Under the pieces are notes generated by a model. It was not told where the DNA came from. It searched no databases and worked only from the letters and a program-made list of their open reading frames with translations. Of a stretch of DNA of 64,000 nucleotides, positions 63,364 to 64,000 are shown one piece after another (the stretch's first letter is position 1; each line of letters opens with the position of its first letter). This DNA comes from Hahellaceae bacterium (GTDB taxonomy: Bacteria > Pseudomonadota > Gammaproteobacteria > Pseudomonadales > Oleiphilaceae), in NCBI GenBank assembly GCA_016744695.1, contig JADGDV010000010.1, positions 1-64,000 on the forward strand. Reading direction: 5' to 3'. Position numbers and translations under genes: made by a program.

Positions 63364-64000
63364 TGAGCAGGCTGGTGGGGCGGATAAGAAAGTAACCAAG
63401 GTTGGTCGTGTGGATGCTGCCGCAATGCTATTGATGTCTTTAGGTGAAGCGGATGCCGCACAAATACTAAAGCACATGGGGCCAAAGGAAGTACAGCGAG
63501 TCGGTACGGCAATGACTCAGTTAGCCGACGTGACTCAAGAGCAGGTAGAAGCGGTTACTGGTGAGTTTCTTGAAGCCGTGGGTGATCAGACCGGAATGGG
63601 AATCGGGGCTGATGACTATATTCGTACCATGCTGACCCAAGCCTTGGGTGAAGATAAAGCGTCTAGCCTAATTGACCGTATTCTTATTGGCGGAAACACC
63701 ACCGGACTCGACACTTTAAAATGGATGGATGCGAGAGCCGTTTCAGATATTATTCGTTACGAACACCCTCAAATACAAGCTATTGTTATATCATACCTTG
63801 ACCCAGACCAGGCTGCAGAGATCCTCGCTAACTTTGATGAAAAAGTCCGTCTTGACATTGTATTGCGTGTCGCTGCGTTAGACTCCGTTCATCCGCAGGC
63901 ATTACAAGAATTAAATGCTATTCTAGAAAAACAGTTCTCAGGCAGCTCATCAACGAAAACCAGCAAAATTGGTGGTGTAAAACGTGCGGCAGATATCATG
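63356..64000 (+). CDS. fliG: flagellar motor switch protein FliG, 3' truncated by window
   Basis: Translation from ATG 63356: MTDEQAGGADKKVTKVGRVDAAAMLLMSLGEADAAQILKHMGPKEVQRVGTAMTQLADVTQEQVEAV...; overlaps fliF stop; not in ORF track because open at the right edge. Confidence 0.95.
   Translation, partial: MTDEQAGGADKKVTKVGRVDAAAMLLMSLGEADAAQILKHMGPKEVQRVGTAMTQLADVTQEQVEAVTGEFLEAVGDQTGMGIGADDYIRTMLTQALGEDKASSLIDRILIGGNTTGLDTLKWMDARAVSDIIRYEHPQIQAIVISYLDPDQAAEILANFDEKVRLDIVLRVAALDSVHPQALQELNAILEKQFSGSSSTKTSKIGGVKRAADIM

Overview
A ~43% GC (estimated by eye) chromosomal segment from a Gammaproteobacterium, mostly conserved housekeeping genes. I found no phage, integron, CRISPR array or IS element. 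Main blocks, left to right: partial fadH divergent from a long acyl-CoA dehydrogenase; rhlE; a small block of poorly characterised genes with a DUF481 outer-membrane protein and hrpB; a CYP153-type alkane hydroxylase cluster (ferredoxin, P450, ferredoxin reductase) divergent from an AraC-type regulator; purMN, DUF2066, CDP-alcohol phosphatidyltransferase, hda; an orphan ParA; two large GGDEF/EAL proteins; nadC, DUF1631, ampDE, syd, ROK kinase; an MCP; panE, valS, holC, pepA, lptFG; a DUF5610 protein; alaS, lysC, csrA; tRNA-Ser and two tRNA-Arg; oadGAB; and the start of a flagellar cluster (fliT-like, fleQ, fleS, fleR, fliE, fliF, fliG), truncated at the right edge. I see no clear-cut new multi-gene system. 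The most interesting signals are: (i) an exact sigma-28 consensus promoter (TAAAGTTT-N11-GCCGATAA) upstream of the DUF5610 gene; (ii) a run of hairpins, one with a GAAA tetraloop, in the leader of the oadGAB operon; (iii) a 21-bp-period direct repeat in the CYP153/AraC intergenic region; (iv) a threefold 11-aa repeat at the CYP153 N-terminus; (v) helically phased GTGACA repeats upstream of the DUF1631 gene; (vi) REP-like palindromes sharing GTAGGGTGTG.
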